From assembly GCA_028015205.1 (NCBI GenBank), contig CM051520.1, positions 38,763,494 through 38,827,493 on the forward strand: DNA of 64,000 bases. The letters run 5' to 3'. How positions within the stretch are numbered: position 1 is the stretch's first letter; every line of letters begins with the position of its first letter. The position numbers and the translations under genes are program-made. This DNA comes from Mytilisepta virgata (Eukaryota; Mollusca; Bivalvia; Mytilida; Mytilidae). This document shows, piece after piece, positions 46,625-59,290 of the stretch. The notes below the pieces were generated by a model that saw only the letters and a list, made by a program, of their open reading frames with translations, was not told the origin of the DNA and did not search any database.

Positions 46625-49600
46625 TCACCATCTTCCATCACTGGTCAGTGGAGCTGTTGAAGAATTGCTGTATTGTCTCCCGTAGGATTTCGAGCCACTT
46701 CTAGCCCTTGGTGGCCATTGAAAACCTGTTCCGGTAAACGACACAGTTGACATCTGGTTTTTTTGACGCTCGAATCTTTTCTTTCTCATCTCTAAGCACA
46801 AGTAGACTGTGAGAACCGAAAAGACAAGCACGGCGAATCCAATAACACCAATCAGAATTCTCAGCATCCATAGATCTTCCTGACTTACTTCTTGGTTGAC
46901 AACATTTGCTTTAGCAGCTATTGAAAACAAACAATAATAATCATACCATCTATTGATCAGAACATATGAACATTTATAAGCAATATATTAGAAAAACAAA
47001 ATTGGCCAATCAAAAAGTATTCCAACCCTAGCGCTACGACTGCCTTTTTTGTTTTTATTTATTCGAATGCTTTCTGATGATTATTCTACAAGAAGCAAAA
47101 TTTACCGATAGTTGTTTTTCATATTAACAATGAATAATTTAATACTGGATGTAACGCGTTATTTGATTGGTCATATGTTTTTTCGGTAATCATATCATAG
47201 ACTAAATTTGATACTCTACTATGACTTCATTAAAGGGAATCCCAGCGTTTTAGACGTCAAAACAACAGTTGGAATTAAATAATAAGAATTGACTGTAATT
47301 TTGTTTTCAGTCTATTCGAAATAACCCCAATGCTACATTGGTTATTTAGTATGCACCACATGATTGAGGTTATTTCTTCATAGTCTGAAAAAAATTTACA
47401 GTCAATCCTTAATTAACTTCAAGTGTCATGGTGAGCTCGCCGCAGTTTTTTTTTAAATGTCGCCCTTCATTACTAAAATTTTCAGTTATATGCGTACGCT
47501 TTTGTAATGTTTTTAGTATTTTGTAAAGCTGATATAAAATTCATATGTTGATTTTTCAAGACTTTTTTTTATAAAACAATAAACATTTTTAATGCAAATT
47601 GTGAATTCAAAGAATTTTTCCCCATTTTTCCTGTTATTTTATTTTTATTAGCGTACCGTTATCGACCACATGTTGGGCTGTCAACTTAAAACCGCTGTAC
47701 TCTAAAGTGTCATCAGACCGGAAGTGGATTCCAAGTCTGGAACCTGAAGATATAATCTGTTTCTTTTGTTGATTTCCACAGAGCCGTTTCGGTTGTCTGT
47801 AATTAATATTGGCTTTAATATATAAATATATAGAAGAAGTGACAAAAAGAAATATATGGTTTGCTTCGATAGCGTTTATTTTATACTTTACGAATATCAA
47901 GCTGGAATAATTATTGCTAATGCAATTAATAGGTCAATCATCCCTGTCTACAGCATTTATTTAACATACCCTGAATACATTTCTGCAAACCGCGGATCAA
48001 TCTGAATCCGTGGTAAGAAATATCCATGTTTAACATTAGAACACGATATGAAATCCACGGATCCAATATGTATCCGCGGATTTCATATCAGTTTGAAATG
48101 GATACAATGAATATTTCTTACAGCGGAGCCGGATTTATCGGCGGTTTGCAGAACTGTATGCAGGGTGTTTTTAAACTAGCAGACAATTTTGATCTTTAAT
48201 TCTTTTCCACAAAATCTGCAAATATATATTTACACGAACAGTTGCCAAAACTTTAGATCTAATCAGCATTATTTTCATGTTTTACATAATAGTTACGAAG
48301 ATAAATTTTAAATATTTGATATTTCAGATAATAATAAAAATAGGAAATGTACATCAAACTATTTATGTGAACTGATAAGCATAATACATAATATTCAATA
48401 TATACACATAACATAATACAACTGATTAAAGTCCAATATCGAAAATGTTTTTTTTACGACAACATTAACTTCGAAAAAGTTTGATCTGATTTGCATGTAA
48501 ATGCGGAAAGAATGACGCTGCACCTATATATACAAACAGTGCACTATAGTGAAGAGTGAAGGGTCATAAAGAATACTTATCTGAGAAATAATCTCAGCTA
48601 TGACAATAATGAACCCATGATAAATTTTTTTCCCAAGAAGATATCAAAACGTCCAGTTTAAAAAAAAAAAAACAAAGTTTAATGTGTACAAAATGATTTG
48701 AGACAAATAAACTGGATTTAAAGTTTATGCAGTACAATAATTATTTTTAGAATAAAAAAATAATTTGATTAATATCATTCAACAAACAGAAATTGAACTT
48801 CCATTTTTTATTGTTTTATTTAGGATATGAGAAAACGGAAAACATCAGTAACGAGATCTCATTTCCTTCAAAATATTCACACAAAATCTGACGGAGTTAA
48901 ACCAGTATTATGGGTGCTTAATCTAATGCCTTGGACGTGTGAAAGTAACGTAACAAATAAACAAACAATATTTTGACTTAAAAAACTCAACAGTTCTACT
49001 TAAGACAAATGTTGAGTTTAACAAGTCGAAATTTTGAGATTTTAAAAGTCCAAATCTAAAAATTTTCAGAAATATAAATTCAGAGATTCTACAAGTAAAT
49101 ATTTTAAGTTTATAAAAATCGAAATTTCAAGTTTTTGAAAGTAAGAATTTTGAGCTTTTAAATTTCGTAAATTAGAAATTTGAAATGTAAGAGTTCTGAA
49201 AAATTAAAAATGTCAAACTTTTAAGTTTAAAAAATATTTGTCAATTCAAAATATTATTTTTATTTTGTCCCTAATACTTTTCCGCTTTTCTAGATGAGAC
49301 TAACACATTTTTGAGAAGATAAGAAAAGAATAAAATGTCTAATCGGCCTAAATCCAGTTAGGAGTTCATTTCTGTGCATAACAAATATTTAAAAAGCTGA
49401 ATATGCAATAATATTATGGCGTAGGACATTAAAAAAGTAAAATAAAAGAAAGAATATATAATTACATTAAAAAACGAATACATAAAAGTATGAGAAAATT
49501 AAAATTTAGAATAAATTTTAATTTGGACAATTTCGATAATTTTGTAGTTCTCCTTTAGGATATAGGTAATAATACAAATTTATTGTAAAAACAATTGGGG

Positions 49601-52436
49601 ACCCTTTGCTTACATAATATTCATTCTGAACAGATAAGTAGTTTTAATCCACAGTTTGACTGTTATAGAGATTAAGTACGCAGATACTGCAGCATTTGGG
49701 GTATAATGTTTGGTTTTTGAAAATTGAAAAAAAAACATCTTGTTCAAAATCTTATTTCCACCAAGAAAAAACTCATAAAAATTTTTTCGGGAAAGTTATA
49801 AAATATTTTTCCATTGTTTCCGTCAAAAAGTAAACTTACCGTTCGGATAAAAAGTGGAATCTTTTCAAAAAATGTTTCAAAGTACGGGCACATTCGTTAT
49901 ATACATGTAGCAACCAAATATAACACAATAATCAAGAAATGATCTACTTAACTCTACTTTTAAAAAATTCAATTAAATGTATATATTGGCATCTCTTCTG
50001 TATATCAAAGTTCTGTGCAAGATTAATCTCAGAGCATGCGTATGTCGTTTAAGGTTTCAACATCGCGCGCCCAATAACCATTTTAATATATTATCCGGAA
50101 TACTAGCTGTATTTGGTTGAGATTTTATTTTTTCAATAATTTTTCAAATTATTTCTGGGGTCATTTATCGGAAACCACAGGCGATAACATGAAGTTATCA
50201 ATCTTTTAAGGCGTTTCAGACCTACTAGATGTCATCACATTATATCCTAATACATTTGTATATGATACTACTGCCGCTACGGTACATTTTCATAAAAAGA
50301 TTTAGGCAACTGAGAATGCAAGATCCAATTATACAGACTTAGAAATTAAAATAATTCATCTTTAGTTTAACATATAATATTTTTTGTTATAATTACACAA
50401 ATATCTTAACCCTGTGTTGAACCTTAAACATAGGAAAAAGCCACGAATAGTTATAATTTTACTAAAATTAAAAAATATTCACATATAGGCAGAGTTTTAA
50501 AAAATTAGCTTCTTATTTATATATTATGATAGACGATCTACTTACTCATTTTCTTCTATGATCTCCAAGAAATCATTGGTGCAGCCAGCAGAATTCTGTA
50601 AGTGGAAATCTTCTATTGTTATGATCCACTTGCCATAATCATGTGACAGTCGCCACTCTTTGTCTTCTCCAGAGGGGTACTCTGAGGGGTAATTAGTAGA
50701 TAACAATTCCACCTTAGTCTCCTTGGTTATCTCCACTACCTCCTTGGATATTCCCCCTATACAAACGGAAAAGAATTAAACAATACACAAAAATGATAAG
50801 ATTAAAAAGTTCTAATATGGCGGGCTGCTTTCGCTGTGAAAATAAAGATATGTTAAAATTCTCAATAAATTATGGCTTTCACGCACTTGATGTTATAGTT
50901 AAAACTGCAAAGTGAAAATCAGCCGTTGAGCTGAACGGATCGGAAAAAAATATAACAATAATATGGACTTTGTATAAAATGCAATAAAACGAAAATACAA
51001 ATTTATTTGTAGTTGAATATACTTCAGAAATGACAAGGTTAAAAACCTTACACTGCCACCTCGATAACAAAATGTACCTTTACTAGAATATCAATTATTC
51101 AGCTTTGTTTTTGTATTGTAATTAAATTTTACCCATATTAAAATCTTAAACCAACAAATAAGTGTAAAAAAATGGTATATGAAGAATTTAAATAAAAAGC
51201 ACAACATTATTTATAGAACAATTGTGGTCAATCGTAGTTAAAATGTAATTATCTATACATACGATTTTCACAACATTCTTGATACAGAACACAATTCTTA
51301 TACAAATTATGAAGCAAGATCATTTAAAATTCTGTGTATTTTTGTATTTTCGAAAAAAAAAACCGAGTGGGGATTTAAAAAGGGTAAAAGGGCGCACTTA
51401 TTGCGCATGCTCCATAATAAATACAGAATACTATAAAATTTTCTGAACATATGATATATAGGTTCAGGATCAATTTTTAAAAGACTAAATTTACTGCGTG
51501 CTCTTACCAAGTCCTTAGGAAGACAATACCTTCCCATATCCTGGCTTCATACACAAGGAAATAATTCTGTACTAAGGCAAAGACTTTAAAATATTAAACC
51601 TGCTTGAGTTAAGGATTTGGCACAGAATTAAGCAGTTGTATAGTTTTCTCGGCCGATCTGCCAAAGAGCCATTATTCTGTAACATTTAAAGCACTCAACA
51701 GAAAATACTATAAGGAAGAGCATATAGATCCTACACAAACATAATCTTTTGTCGCAAAACCACACCCTTGTGAAGAAGGAAAAGAAAGTTGAATTGTTAC
51801 GCAAAAATGTCACCATAAGTATATTCTGTCAAGAGACTTGTGCAGCCTTATTTCAGAAATAATTATCATACGCATTCTAATTTCACAAGCAAGAGTGTTA
51901 TATAAATATGATTTTCATGTAAATTCCGAGGAGGTGAAATTATCTCCGAAGAATCTTGGATTATTTATCACCGAACAAACGATCTGACATAAATATAGTG
52001 GCAACTTTTACTTTTGATATTTTTACATGTATGAATTTGTTGATAGCAAATGCAGATGAAAAATTGTGGAAAACCGAAGAAACAACTAAAATGTTATTAA
52101 ACACAATTTAATTTGCTTTACTAGCTATATACGAAAGAGCCAATACCATATACATAAGTCATAATACTTATTTTTTTGCTAGTTGCGACCCTTTAAATTA
52201 CGAATCTCATGAGCAATATGCTAAATGCAGAATACACACTTTAATTCTTTGCAAAACAATAATAGTTAAGTTGCATAGGTTTTTTCAAAGTTTTTTTTCA
52301 TAGAAAAGTGTGATGGTTCTATCCAGAACATAAATTAAAAAAATATATGTTAATAGGAATCAAATAATTTAAAGAAAATTTTCTCACCTCTGAGTAGTAT
52401 CAGATTATACAGCAGTAAAAACCGCAATTTTAACAT
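46625..52436 (-). CDS. Single-CUB-domain type I membrane protein, paralog B
   Basis: Exons on the minus strand: 52436-52388, 50756-50546, 47796-47657, 46917-46625; all GT-AG, phases 1, 2, 1; 693 nt including TGA, 230 aa. Exon 1 is 49 nt, exactly as in paralog A. Residues 1-16 are a signal peptide (MLKLRFLLLYNLILLRG); the CUB domain (about 22-130) has STNYPSEYP at 36-44, C75-TNDFLEI and C93 in RLCGN, then IHFRSDDTLEYSGFKLTA. As in A, only two of the usual four CUB cysteines are present. Transmembrane helix about 153-175 (ILIGVIGFAVLVFSVLTVYL), then a basic, serine-rich tail of about 55 residues. No counterpart of A's 42-nt exon was needed. Same exon phases and order as A show a duplication origin. 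Ligand and role unknown. Confidence 0.82.
47968..48166. mobile_element. ~200-bp fold-back element with ~60-bp imperfect TIRs
   Basis: Left 'accctgaatacatttctgca' plus aaccgcggat and right (read inverted) 'accctgcatacagttctgca' plus aaccgccgat match over about 60 bp. A central 'atgaaatccacggatcc' / 'ggatttcat' palindrome adds further structure. Superfamily not assigned. In intron 2 of paralog B. Confidence 0.65.
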
Positions 52437-53171
52437 TGTGATTGCATTTACTCCCGAACTGTCCACTAGTTTATGAAACTACAGAAAAGCTAGCTGTCCT
52501 ACACGTCGGCCAAACTGTTGTGTCTCCAGCAACTTAACTGGGAATGATATTTTATAAAAGTAAATACTTCCTCTTATTGTTTTAAACTGAATGAAAGATA
52601 ATAGGTCAAATTTTGTATGACAGGCGTGTTGTCATTGGTAATTGGCATTTTGCCATTTCCTTATCATTATTATTTAGTCATTATTCACTTAACAAAATTT
52701 AAAGAGCAACTAAAAAATACTCTGACTTATTTTACAGAAATGTTAGTAATGTAGCTTTCTGTAGATTTGCTATTAGGAGTTGTAGTGTCCAAGAACAAAG
52801 CCAGTCCATTATTTTGGTACGTCAAGAGATGCATTCATAGGATGCTGAAATTTTAGGGACTATGGGTTATCTATCCTTCTGTCCTTGGGTTATTTTTAAG
52901 CTTTTTTGGGCCAGCTTGGCAATTTCAAACCTCCTACGGCTTCAAAATTTTGATGATACACACAAGAAGATGGTATGATTTCTGATATGAAAAATTAAAA
53001 TTAAGATCTCGGATTCGAATTCATTTAATTTTTATCGTATAATGAACGAACTTTCACAATCTATCAATGATTGTACAAAGTTCCTTCCCTTGAGGCAAAA
53101 AACGACTTCACGAACGTCTGCTAAAATCAAGGATTTTAAAAAAAAATCACATTAGATTTTGGTCAAGACAA
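52437..53171. other. Upstream region of paralog B, no gene recognised
   Basis: The 5' flank of gene B. AT-rich, no credible ORF, no clear core promoter motif. Nothing else is supported. Confidence 0.4.
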
Positions 53172-53273
53172 CTATGAGCAACAGCCCTGCCAAAGCAAAT
53201 TTTTAATAAAATTTTGTCTAACATAAAGACACATTTCAGTGAAATATCTTTTTTGGCAAGGCTGTTGCTCATA
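53172..53273. repeat. Inverted repeat with ~22-bp arms (tatgagcaacagccctgcc)
   Basis: 'tatgagcaacagccctgcca' followed by aag... at 53174 is repeated inverted as 'ttggcaaggctgttgctcat' ending near 53272, with one mismatch in the arm core and a ~55-bp loop. Could be a small fold-back element or a structured transcript. Confidence 0.6.
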
Positions 53274-53895
53274 TCAAAATTTTTATTCGAAGGTCTGAAA
53301 ATGATCAGTGAAATTTGGTGTTTTTATTGATTGCTTCACAATTAGCTATCTTTGACAACATATTGCTGCTTTTATAGAAATTTCACGTTGGAAATAAAAC
53401 AAGTCCATTAAAATGTAACATTTTAAGAGTACTTTTAAAAAGATAGCTTTGAGTAAGTTGTTCATTACTTTTTTACTTTGGAATTCAATGGACCAAATAT
53501 CAGGCCAGTTCACACAATGCCCATTGTCGAAATATTTATCATTAGGCATACTAGAGAAGGTTATATGCCTGTACCCCAGAGCACGTTTCAAATTTTCCGA
53601 CATCTGGCGTAGGTCTCAGTGAAAGAGTGGTTTAGGTAGTTCGCTCTAAGTACCACTTAACAATCGTAAGCTGTAAATACGGTATTAAGACTGAGCTTGA
53701 ATCCAGTTGCTGCATATTTTCGGGTTACTACTCTCTTCCATCAATGGTTCAAATAAGACGTCATATTGATATTTTTCACATATTTCGTTTGTCCGATAGA
53801 AAGATGAGTTCATGATCAGTTAAGATAACTTTATCACTTGTTGAATTCATGTGGTATAAAATATATATTATTTATTCAGTTCATTATATAGAACG

Positions 53896-54780
53896 TTGGC
53901 AGCAACAGACCTTAGCATGCACAAGGTAAACAGTCACAGTAATCAAACCGTCCCTAAGTTAGTTAACGGTACAAGTAGCAATACACAATCAACCCCACCC
54001 AGAAAACGGGTAAACTCTAATTCTGAAGAAACTAACAGTAAAAAAATAAAAACATTTGAAAGTATGAATGGAGAAATTCCGAAAATGGGTGAATCGGAAA
54101 TGTTTCTTTTCTCCGCTATTTAGAATCTAGCGACCAATATAACTGTCAGTTTCAACATGCTAAATAAAAGAACGAGTCAAGTTGAATCAAACATTGAAGA
54201 CAAAATATCCATAAAAATTGAGAATGCAGTAGACACAAAAGTTAAAGAATAAGTCGACAAAATGAAGAAAGATATATAAAATGACATGAACACAATGAAC
54301 GTTAAAATGGACTCTGTACAGAAGAATTATGAAGCGTTACTTAAAGAAAATGGTATGAACGGTAATAATTCAAGCTAAATAAAAAAAAATATCGTTATCA
54401 GATATTTGGAATATGATGCGAAAGAGGAGACCGATAGCAATATCACTATGAACAAGGTAAAATCCCTCGTTAGAAACGGTCTTGACCTCCCAGATGTGAA
54501 TATAAAATCAACAGAAAGAAAAGGGGAGAAAAGAAACACCGACTGAATTGTGTTAGTAGAACTAAATGATTTCACTCATAAGAAAAACATCTTCAGTAAG
54601 AAACAACAGCTGAAAAACAACGCCGCCTAGAAAAGGGTATTCATTGACAATGATCTGCCAATCGAAACACGTATTCACCAAAGTAACATGAGAGCATTAT
54701 TGAAGGAAGTCGGAAAAGACCAGAATATGATGTTCATTGGTAACAAACTGGTGCATAAGCGTCATTAGGATAAACTACGG
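53896..54780 (+). pseudogene. LINE ORF1 remnant
   Basis: Opens with a 75-residue frame rich in S, N, K and E (about 53896-54123). After a stop, coding sense continues in pieces: a lysine/glutamate heptad-like stretch (about 54160-54350), then IVIRYLEYDAKEETDS, GLDLPDVNIKSTERKGEK, RVFIDNDLPIETRIHQSNMR and MMFIGNKLVHKRH, which resemble the RRM/C-terminal part of LINE ORF1 proteins. Several stops interrupt it. Confidence 0.6.
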
Positions 54781-55284
54781 TAGTGTGTCTGGAACTGTCG
54801 TGGCTGGTCGATTTATGATAATGACATCTCGGTGTTTAGGTATTTAGTGCTTGAAAATGCAGAATGTGACATATTCGCAGTTTTATAAACTTTTTTTACG
54901 TGGCGATAATGACCTCGATATAACAGCTAGGTTACAAGTGGATAGAAAATAACAGAACATAATTACACAGAAATGCTGTACGAGGATCCGGCGGGGGTCG
55001 GTGTGTGTATATTCGCTTGAAATTGTACGAAATATTCGAAGCCGAGGTTTTGAATAGAGAAATAAAAGGAATATTGTGGATTCATTTCAAACATAAATGC
55101 ACGAACTTAAATTTTACTGTTGCAGTATGCTATTTACCACCGTCAGACTCGAGAAGACCAAATGATCAAGAGAAGTTTTTCAGGGAATTATTAAAACAAG
55201 TTTATATATATCAAAACAAAGGGAATACGATAATTTGCGTAGATTTTAACGCCCGCTGTGGTTCAAATTCTGAATATATTGAAG
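54780..55284 (+). pseudogene. LINE endonuclease, N-terminal part
   Basis: VWNCRGWSIYDNDISVFRYL, GVGVCIRLK, FTVAVCYLPPSDSRRP and IICVDFNARCGSNSEYIE follow the order of an exonuclease-endonuclease-phosphatase (APE-type) domain; VDFNAR is the DFN motif. The frame is cut at 55284 by an inserted element, and a frameshift occurs near 54885-54960. Confidence 0.7.
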
Positions 55285-55841
55285 CACATCGTCGGAAACC
55301 CACGACCGGTAGCGCTCATTCTAGTATACAATTTACTTTCAATTACCGACCGCGGGTCAATTTATTTTTTCTCATTTTCATGAATATTCATAAATCAAAT
55401 TGGCCATTGAAATTACTGCTAACAATAATGGAATTCTCCGCTTTGGAGATTTTAACAATAGTGACGTTCTCCACTTTGGAGATTAAAAGTTCTTTGAAAA
55501 GTAAAACCGTGCCCACGCAGTTGATGAATTTTGGTTGTGTATTGATTTTTTTCATGTGGTCAGTAATGCGTTCCCTTTGAAAGTATGAAAACGTGTTTAC
55601 CTTGTTTAAAAACTATATCGAAAATACACTGGAATTGTACGGGCGACATATATCTTGACCCAAAGCTCGTCTTTTACTGTCACTTGATTGGCTGTATTCC
55701 CATTACAGAATCGCAAGGAAATCAATCAAAATGGTTCATGAATATATTCATGAGAACTAGAAAAAATGAATGAATTGACCCACGGTCGGTAAGTGGAAGC
55801 AAAACGTAAGCGCGAACGGCCGTGGGTTTCCGACGATGGTG
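55285..55841. mobile_element. 557-bp DNA element inserted in the LINE endonuclease, 4-bp GAAG duplication
   Basis: Left end 'cacatcgtcggaaacccacg', right end read inverted 'caccatcgtcggaaaccca'. The imperfect TIRs extend about 130 bp ('ttaccgaccg.gggtcaatt' and 'catgaatat.attcat' blocks on both sides). GAAG at 55281-55284 and 55842-55845; joining the LINE across one copy keeps the reading frame. A 4-bp duplication with CAC...GTG ends is compatible with the CMC/Chapaev group. Interior shows no transposase. Confidence 0.8.
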
Positions 55842-56813
55842 GAAGGAATGGACGACGTGAAGCCTCGATCAGTTATTGACTTTACCGAAAATTACAATGG
55901 TGACCTATTATGTGAATTTTTATCCGATATTAATTTCGGGATGCTTAATGGTCGCATTGGACCAAACGACTTTACATATATTTCACCTCAAGGGAAATCT
56001 GTAGTGGATTATATATATGTCCCTTATGAACAAATGAATACAGTTTTAGAATTCTAAGTTGTGAAAATATCAGATGTGATTAATAGATTAAATTACAATC
56101 CGGAGGATATACCCGATCACTCGCTATTATCATGTGACATAAAATGTACAGTGAATGAAACTGTCAAAATGAGACCGGAGGAAACTATAAGGATTAAGTG
56201 TAATGTGCGTAATATTCCGAACGACTTCTTAACAAGCGAAAATGTAAGAAAAAGGGTTCAGGAAACGACTGAGAAAATAGAACATTCAATAAATGTTAAT
56301 CAAAATGTACAGAGCGCCTATGATTACTTTCATAGATTAGTTAAGAACAAGATGGACGATAAACTGCCATTATTGGGCAAAATCTTTCTACAAACCATAT
56401 TCCAATCAAACCTTACAAAACCAATGGAACACGGTCTGTAAAAGCGAGAAAGAGTGGCTAAAATTCAATGGATTCAACACAGAAGGAAAATGAATTACAC
56501 GAAAAACTTAATTCAAGTAATAAACGTGACTTTTGGAGAAGTATTGGAAAGCTGGGATTAATTAATGAGAGAACAAACCAAATACCACGGGAATCAGTCG
56601 GCCCATATGGATGGGTTACTTCTGACAAGGACATGGTATTGAATAAATGGAAATCTTACTTTGAAAACTAAACGGAAACACGAATTCATTGAAAAATGAT
56701 GACGACGAGGAGACAACTATTGACTTGACAACACTGAATAGTGCTATTACCCAATAGAAGAAATAATGCAGTTGAACTCTTGTACATTATTTGTAATGGC
56801 TGTTTCGAGTTGG
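55842..56813 (+). pseudogene. LINE endonuclease C-terminal part and linker to RT
   Basis: Resumes with GMDDVKPRSVIDFTENYNG and ends the endonuclease with TYISPQGKSVVDYIYVP, the conserved S-x-VDY motif. DIPDHSLLSCDIKC (HS of the active site) follows near 56110. The linker has RDFWRSIGKLGL and GWVTSDKDMVLNKWKSYF, typical of the region before LINE RTs. Stops at 56057, 56441 and 56671 break it. Confidence 0.7.
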
Positions 56814-58279
56814 GGTTAGACTCCATTAATTATCTCAGTTTCAGAGAAATACACCCCCAGAATTTTATTAATTATTAGAGTTGGTAAAGTTTAACTACAT
56901 GATAGATATATAATAAATATCTTAACCTCAAAATTGTAATATTGACTGAAAGAGGATAGATTTTAGCTTAAAAAAATACGAAACATTAACTGATTTTGCT
57001 TCTGACAAATAATGGGAGGTAATAAAGAGTCAATAAACTGGGACTTATGATAAGATAAGATAAGATAAGATATTTTATTTTCCAAATTAGGTCCCCAGGG
57101 GGGCATACACACATAACAAATATAATCGTTACAACATACAGTATTTTACATGACATTCATATAATACACCTAAAATTGATATAAAGTTATACAGGCTATT
57201 ATATGTTAAAAAAAAAGTTAAAAAAAGTATTTAAGAGTTGCTACTCCAGAGATGTGGCAAATGTTCTCTCACTTGATTTATTTGCAGTTGTTTTTATTTT
57301 ATAATATTTTTGCTGGAAATGTATAAATATAATTGATTGTTTAGCTGCAACAGGTACCAAGGGACGATGCTCTAGGATTGTGAGCTTAAAAGCTCTAACA
57401 AGCCTCCTCGTATCTGATGCAGAGAAACAAACATAAATGTAACAAAATTTCAAGTTTATTCACAGCAAATAAAATATACTGCAGGAATAGGTATTGAGAA
57501 TAGTGTAGGTTTCCCTACTGCAACAGACACCAAGGGGCGGTGCTCAAGGAGCTGTGTTATTTACACAGTCCTCCTCGTGTCTGAAGCAGACAAGAAAGCC
57601 ACATAATTAACAATTTTTAGAAATAAATTTACCAGCAGCAGTGAGAATTGACTTATCTTCTGTGTTCATAAGCCATATCATTTTATCACTTGAGTTAAGA
57701 GTTAAAAAATTGGGGCAACTTTTAGTTATTTCTTGAAATAGATGAATGCGGTCATCATTAAATTTAACACATTGAAATAGAAAATGATATTCATCCTCCA
57801 CATCTCCGGAGTTACAACGAGTACAAGTTCTGTCTTATGAATTGACATGTGGTGTGTAAAACTTTGACAGTGATAATCGGCACCTGCACTGGTAAGTTAA
57901 ATTGCGAAAAAAAGAGCCGGAAAAGTAAACCTTTTTTTCCCACATATGTAATGGAATTTTTTGCAGAATCTGAAAAATTAAGTCTCAATTGGATTGAAAC
58001 GCTGCATCAGACCTCAATTTTAAGCCGAAGTGGAGTGAAATTTAATATTTTTAAAGCTTTTTTTTATGAAAAATTTTGAAATGTTGCTATGCCAGCTAGG
58101 TTTCCATGGATATTTTTTATTTATTTTATCATGATTGAAACAATGCTAACATAATGGCCTTTCAGAATATATATATATATGTATATGGGTATTATTTACT
58201 CTGAATATGGCACAAGACCATGACATTTGTTAGCTCACTTCATATAGAAAATGGTACTATTAATTTGTGGAGTCTAACC
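56814..58279. mobile_element. 1.47-kb element with GGTTAGACTCC termini inserted before the LINE RT
   Basis: Left ggttagactcca, right tggagtctaacc: inverted termini. TGG flanks both sides (56811-56813 and 58280-58282), and the LINE reads through in frame across a single TGG (gagttgggtaaagtcccc). Superfamily is uncertain. Its interior contains a reverse-oriented LINE fragment (57046-57850). Confidence 0.7.
57046..57850 (-). pseudogene. Reverse-oriented LINE 3' fragment nested in the GGTTAGACTCC element
   Basis: On the minus strand, TRCNSGDVEDEYHFLFQCVK (about 57830-57770) is the LINE C-terminal zinc-knuckle-like motif, followed by a short frame to 57607. Two related ~100-bp blocks with 'caccaaggggcggtgctcaa' / 'taccaagggacgatgctcta' come next, and the fragment ends in a (ttatc) tail at about 57068-57046. 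Confidence 0.65.
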
Positions 58280-58282
58280 TGG

Positions 58283-59290
58283 GTAAAGTCCCCGAACAAA
58301 TGGACTCAATGAATAGTACAAGCGATTCTAAACCCGGTATAACGGATAACAGATTGCCATTAAATTACCGCGGAATAACATTAGTGTTCGTCCCAAGTAA
58401 GATATACTGTAGTGTACTCAATTGTCGTCTTAATACCTTCCTAGAAACCAACGACATGCTATGTGAGGAGCAAACTGGTTTTCGCACCCAACGCAGCTGT
58501 GAAGAGCATATATATAATTTATTTTCTGTAATTTCAAATAGGAAAGTTTCCAGACAATCGACTTTGTTAGCTTTTTGGATATGCAAAAAGTCTTTGATTC
58601 AGTGCCAAGAAATTTCTTATGGTACAAACTCAGAAAACTAGGAATAAACGGAAGTTCCTATCCGCCGTCGAGGCTTTGTATACAAATGTGAAATATACGG
58701 TATGTGTTAATAACAGATATACACCATGGTTCGATGTTGATTGTGGAGTGACTTTCAGCCGGCGTTATTTGCAATACATATCAACGACCTCGCAACCCGT
58801 ATAAATAGCTTGAACTGTGTTGTCCGTATTGATGATTCAATGTTTCTAGTATTCTCTTCTATGTAGATGACATTGCACTCATCGCTTCAAACGAGGAAAG
58901 TCTTCAAAGAATGTTACATACAGTTTCTTACTGGTGTGAAGAATGGAAACTATAGATAAATCCAACAAAGAGTAATGTTATACATTTCCGAAATGTTTCA
59001 GTGTTGAAATCGGAATATATCTTCAAATGCTCGGATATTACAATAGAATACGCTTCATCTTACAGATACTTAGGTTTATGATTTGATGAAAATTTGGCAA
59101 TGCACAAAGGTGTGAAAGAACTTGCGAAATCTGCTAGCAGAGCTCTTGGTGCGCTTAAGGGAAAATTTATTAGTACTGGTGGAATGTCGTATTCAGTATA
59201 TACTAAGTTATATTCAACTATGGTTGAACCTGTATTGATGTATGCGGCAGGTGTATGGGGTCAAAAACGTTTTCATTTATAAATACAGTT
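58283..59290 (+). pseudogene. LINE reverse transcriptase domain
   Basis: LPLNYRGITLVFVPSKIYCS and EEQTGFRTQRSCEEHI are RT blocks 1 and 2; KLRKLGINGKFLSAVEALY continues in a shifted frame; FYVDDIALIASNEESLQ at about 58858 is the catalytic motif C with both aspartates; EEWKL, INPTKSNVIHFR, SYRYLGL and YSTMVEPVLMYAAGVWG are later RT/thumb blocks. At least two frameshifts and several stops are visible. The motif B region (near 58740-58790) looks partly deleted. Confidence 0.8.
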
